Shown: positions 62,341 through 64,000 of the stretch, piece after piece
How the letters are laid out: each line of letters begins with the position of its first letter
How positions within the stretch are numbered: position 1 is the stretch's first letter
Assembly (NCBI GenBank): GCA_963457665.1
Contig: OY735206.1
Span: 20,972,008 to 21,036,007 of the forward strand
DNA: 64,000 nucleotides
DNA from: Thysanoteuthis rhombus
Taxonomy: Eukaryota > Mollusca > Cephalopoda > Oegopsida > Thysanoteuthidae
Direction of reading: 5' to 3'
The notes under the pieces: model-generated
Database searches by the model: none
What the model was told of the DNA's origin: nothing
Seen by the model: only the letters and a program-made list of their open reading frames with translations
Translations under genes and position numbers: made by a program

Positions 62341-62785
62341 CTTTTCAAAGAGCTCGAAATTAAAAGAAATACAATTCATAATAATATTCCATGCTAGTTG
62401 GCATTAATAAATATTTGAGAAGAAATGTACAATACTTTCTATTGAGACTTCCTGCAGGTCAGCATGAATTGACATGAAGTTTAGTAAAAAAAACTTAGAC
62501 CAGAGGTCAACCTGCATCCCAAATCTGACATTGAGATTCTAAGCTCACGTTTTATATTAAGTTCTTTGTCTTTTCAATAGATTCAAAAGATGCCTTGATT
62601 GTAATAAATTCCAACTGAACTCAGTTCTGTGCTTATCAATTAGCATTCTTCATTAATCACAAATAGTTTTCTAGCATACATTATCCATAGATGAGGCAAA
62701 ATATAACTGCAAATGTATTTTACCCCCACAGAGACAAAAAGATTGCTGACTACTGACTAACTTTAGCAAAATGACTTTTGGATTA

Positions 62786-62936
62786 GAGGTCTCTCCATTA
62801 TAACGTGGTGCATTATAATGCAGGATGTTGGTGGACCCCAAAATATCAATCTGGCTCCAAAATACCTAAATTGATCATAGCTCAGTTATTAGTTGGCTTC
62901 TTTAGACACCAACACGACATTATAATGGGGAAACCT
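62786..62936. mobile_element. Short MITE with CCATTATAA ends
   Basis: AGGTCTCTCCATTATAACGTG at the left, and the right end reads AGGTTTCCCCATTATAATGTCG in reverse complement. About 150 bp, flanked by TA-containing sequence. A motif repeat of CATTATAATG occurs inside. Confidence 0.6.
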
Positions 62937-63699
62937 GTATAAAACATTGGTGCAGGCAGAAAAATTTTCTATGCATATTATATATTTAACAATTACACAT
63001 TTGTACATCAGTAACTTCCTGTTGCAGTTGACACAGCTGTCGCCCATGTTTGGTGGACAGTGTTCATGTTGTAAAGTTTACAAAGATCTGTTTCAAACTC
63101 TGATGATCGCTTACAGAGTTTTCATTGGAAAAAAATATTGATTCACTTTGTCGAATTCAAAAGAAGCAAAGGGCGTGAAGCATAAAAAACTGCAATTTTG
63201 TTTATAATTGAATGACTTCATAAATAGAAAGAAACTATTACAGGGAAAACTCAAAATGTCAGGAAGATTCAGCTGCAAAAATTAAATATATAAATAAACA
63301 AATGCCAAAACAGTTTTACTGGCCAAAAAATATAGGCTATGCCAGAATTATCTGGAGACAATTTCATATTAGCACGAACATTCAGTGCTCACACACTTTT
63401 GTCAGAAGAAAATGATTTGCAAAAAAGATTTCTGCGCACATTGACAACTAAAAATTAAAGGGAATATTGGAGCTACGTCAAAAAAGATTTTAATCAAACA
63501 GGCACAAAACTGTGATACAAGATTAATAAATAAAAAATCGGTTATTTCCAAAATCTAAAATACCAATTTATATAACTAAAGTGAATGTTCGGGAAGGACT
63601 AGACTACAAGTGTGTTGAGCAGTCTGCCATAACAGTCATGTAATTTTCTGTCATAGAAAAACAACATCTTTGATGTATTTTGGTTACTTCTTTTCAGTG

Positions 63700-63766
63700 T
63701 TGCCTATCTAAATATTCCATGTTCAAATTCAGATAATTCTAAAGAGCGGAAGTCAAGGGAAATCAT
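63700..63766 (-). repeat. Dispersed repeat R2, copy 3 (reverse)
   Basis: The minus strand reads ACTTCCGCTCTTTAGAATTA and TCTGAATTTGAACATGGA, matching copies at 8400 and 57000. Confidence 0.6.
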
Positions 63767-64000
63767 TTCTAAAAAGTATGAAGCTAGAAAAGTTTTTTTT
63801 TCCCCCTTATTCATCTTTATTAGACCTCACAAGAACCGCTCAATGTACACAAAGGTTGTGAGTAGATTATACCAAAGTATACCTGATTGGATAGAGTACA
63901 TTCATCAAGTTCGGTAAAAACTAACCACTTATCAAAACGATGCAATAAAAAACTAACCTTCAACCTGAGGCAGAAAAAAATCTATCAGCCTAAAGAATTT

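Larger units (their letters stand above)
58638..64000 (-). other. Intron upstream of e1, incomplete
   Basis: More than 5.3 kb with no exon for RRM1 found by reading both for splice sites and for the conserved end of RRM1. It holds a SINE with a (TA)n tail (58996-59376), a repeat pair (60131-60275 and 62194-62340), a MITE (62786-62936) and a reverse copy of another repeat near 63700-63766. The intron continues beyond the window. Confidence 0.8.

Noticed and set aside
63955-63985. Possible 7-base micro-exon (acceptor ctgcctcag, donor gttagt) on the minus strand
   Set aside because: Too short to support by sequence alone and does not match the end of RRM1.

Overview
This 64 kb window is nuclear DNA of an invertebrate animal. 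It is strongly AT-rich, with multi-kilobase introns, many (TA)n tracts and a mix of decayed MITEs, SINEs and retroelement fragments. The one gene that can be supported is the 3' part of a CUGBP/ELAV-like family (CELF/Bruno) RNA-binding protein of the CELF1/CELF2 subtype, on the minus strand. The protein is animal-specific in type. Long introns, a long Ser/Ala/Gly/Asn linker and the repeat content suggest a mollusc, perhaps a cephalopod; the species level is inference.

Twelve coding exons were assembled by splice sites, reading phase and protein similarity. They run from 58637 (second half of the gene, start of RRM2) down to the stop codon at 5903-5905. Together they give 483 complete codons plus one split codon. 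Order along the transcript: RRM2 (exons e1-e2, 58637-53907), a conserved post-RRM2 segment (e3, 46269-46132), a long low-complexity linker (e4-e10, 43718-9231) and RRM3 (e11-e12, 6887-5903). RRM1 and the promoter lie beyond 64000. All splice sites are GT-AG and all phases agree. Linker exons e5-e10 are six consecutive symmetric phase-1 cassettes (72, 210, 75, 81, 222 and 87 bp), so any combination can be skipped without a frameshift.

The 5.9 kb left of the stop codon is 3' UTR and/or downstream DNA. The rest is intron. It holds 5S-rRNA-related repeats at four places (one an inverted pair), at least two tRNA-derived SINE types, several MITE families with visible terminal inverted repeats (pogo-like, hAT-like and unassigned), a decayed 3' end of a non-LTR reverse transcriptase, a probable mariner relic, three minisatellites close to exons, and a set of dispersed repeats present two or three times.

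No second protein gene, functional tRNA or rRNA gene, CRISPR array or bacterial feature was found. The most notable points are the modular, frame-neutral linker architecture with nearly invariant glycine junctions, the UG/U-rich tracts next to some exons of a gene whose own product binds such RNA, and the 5S-derived repeat family.
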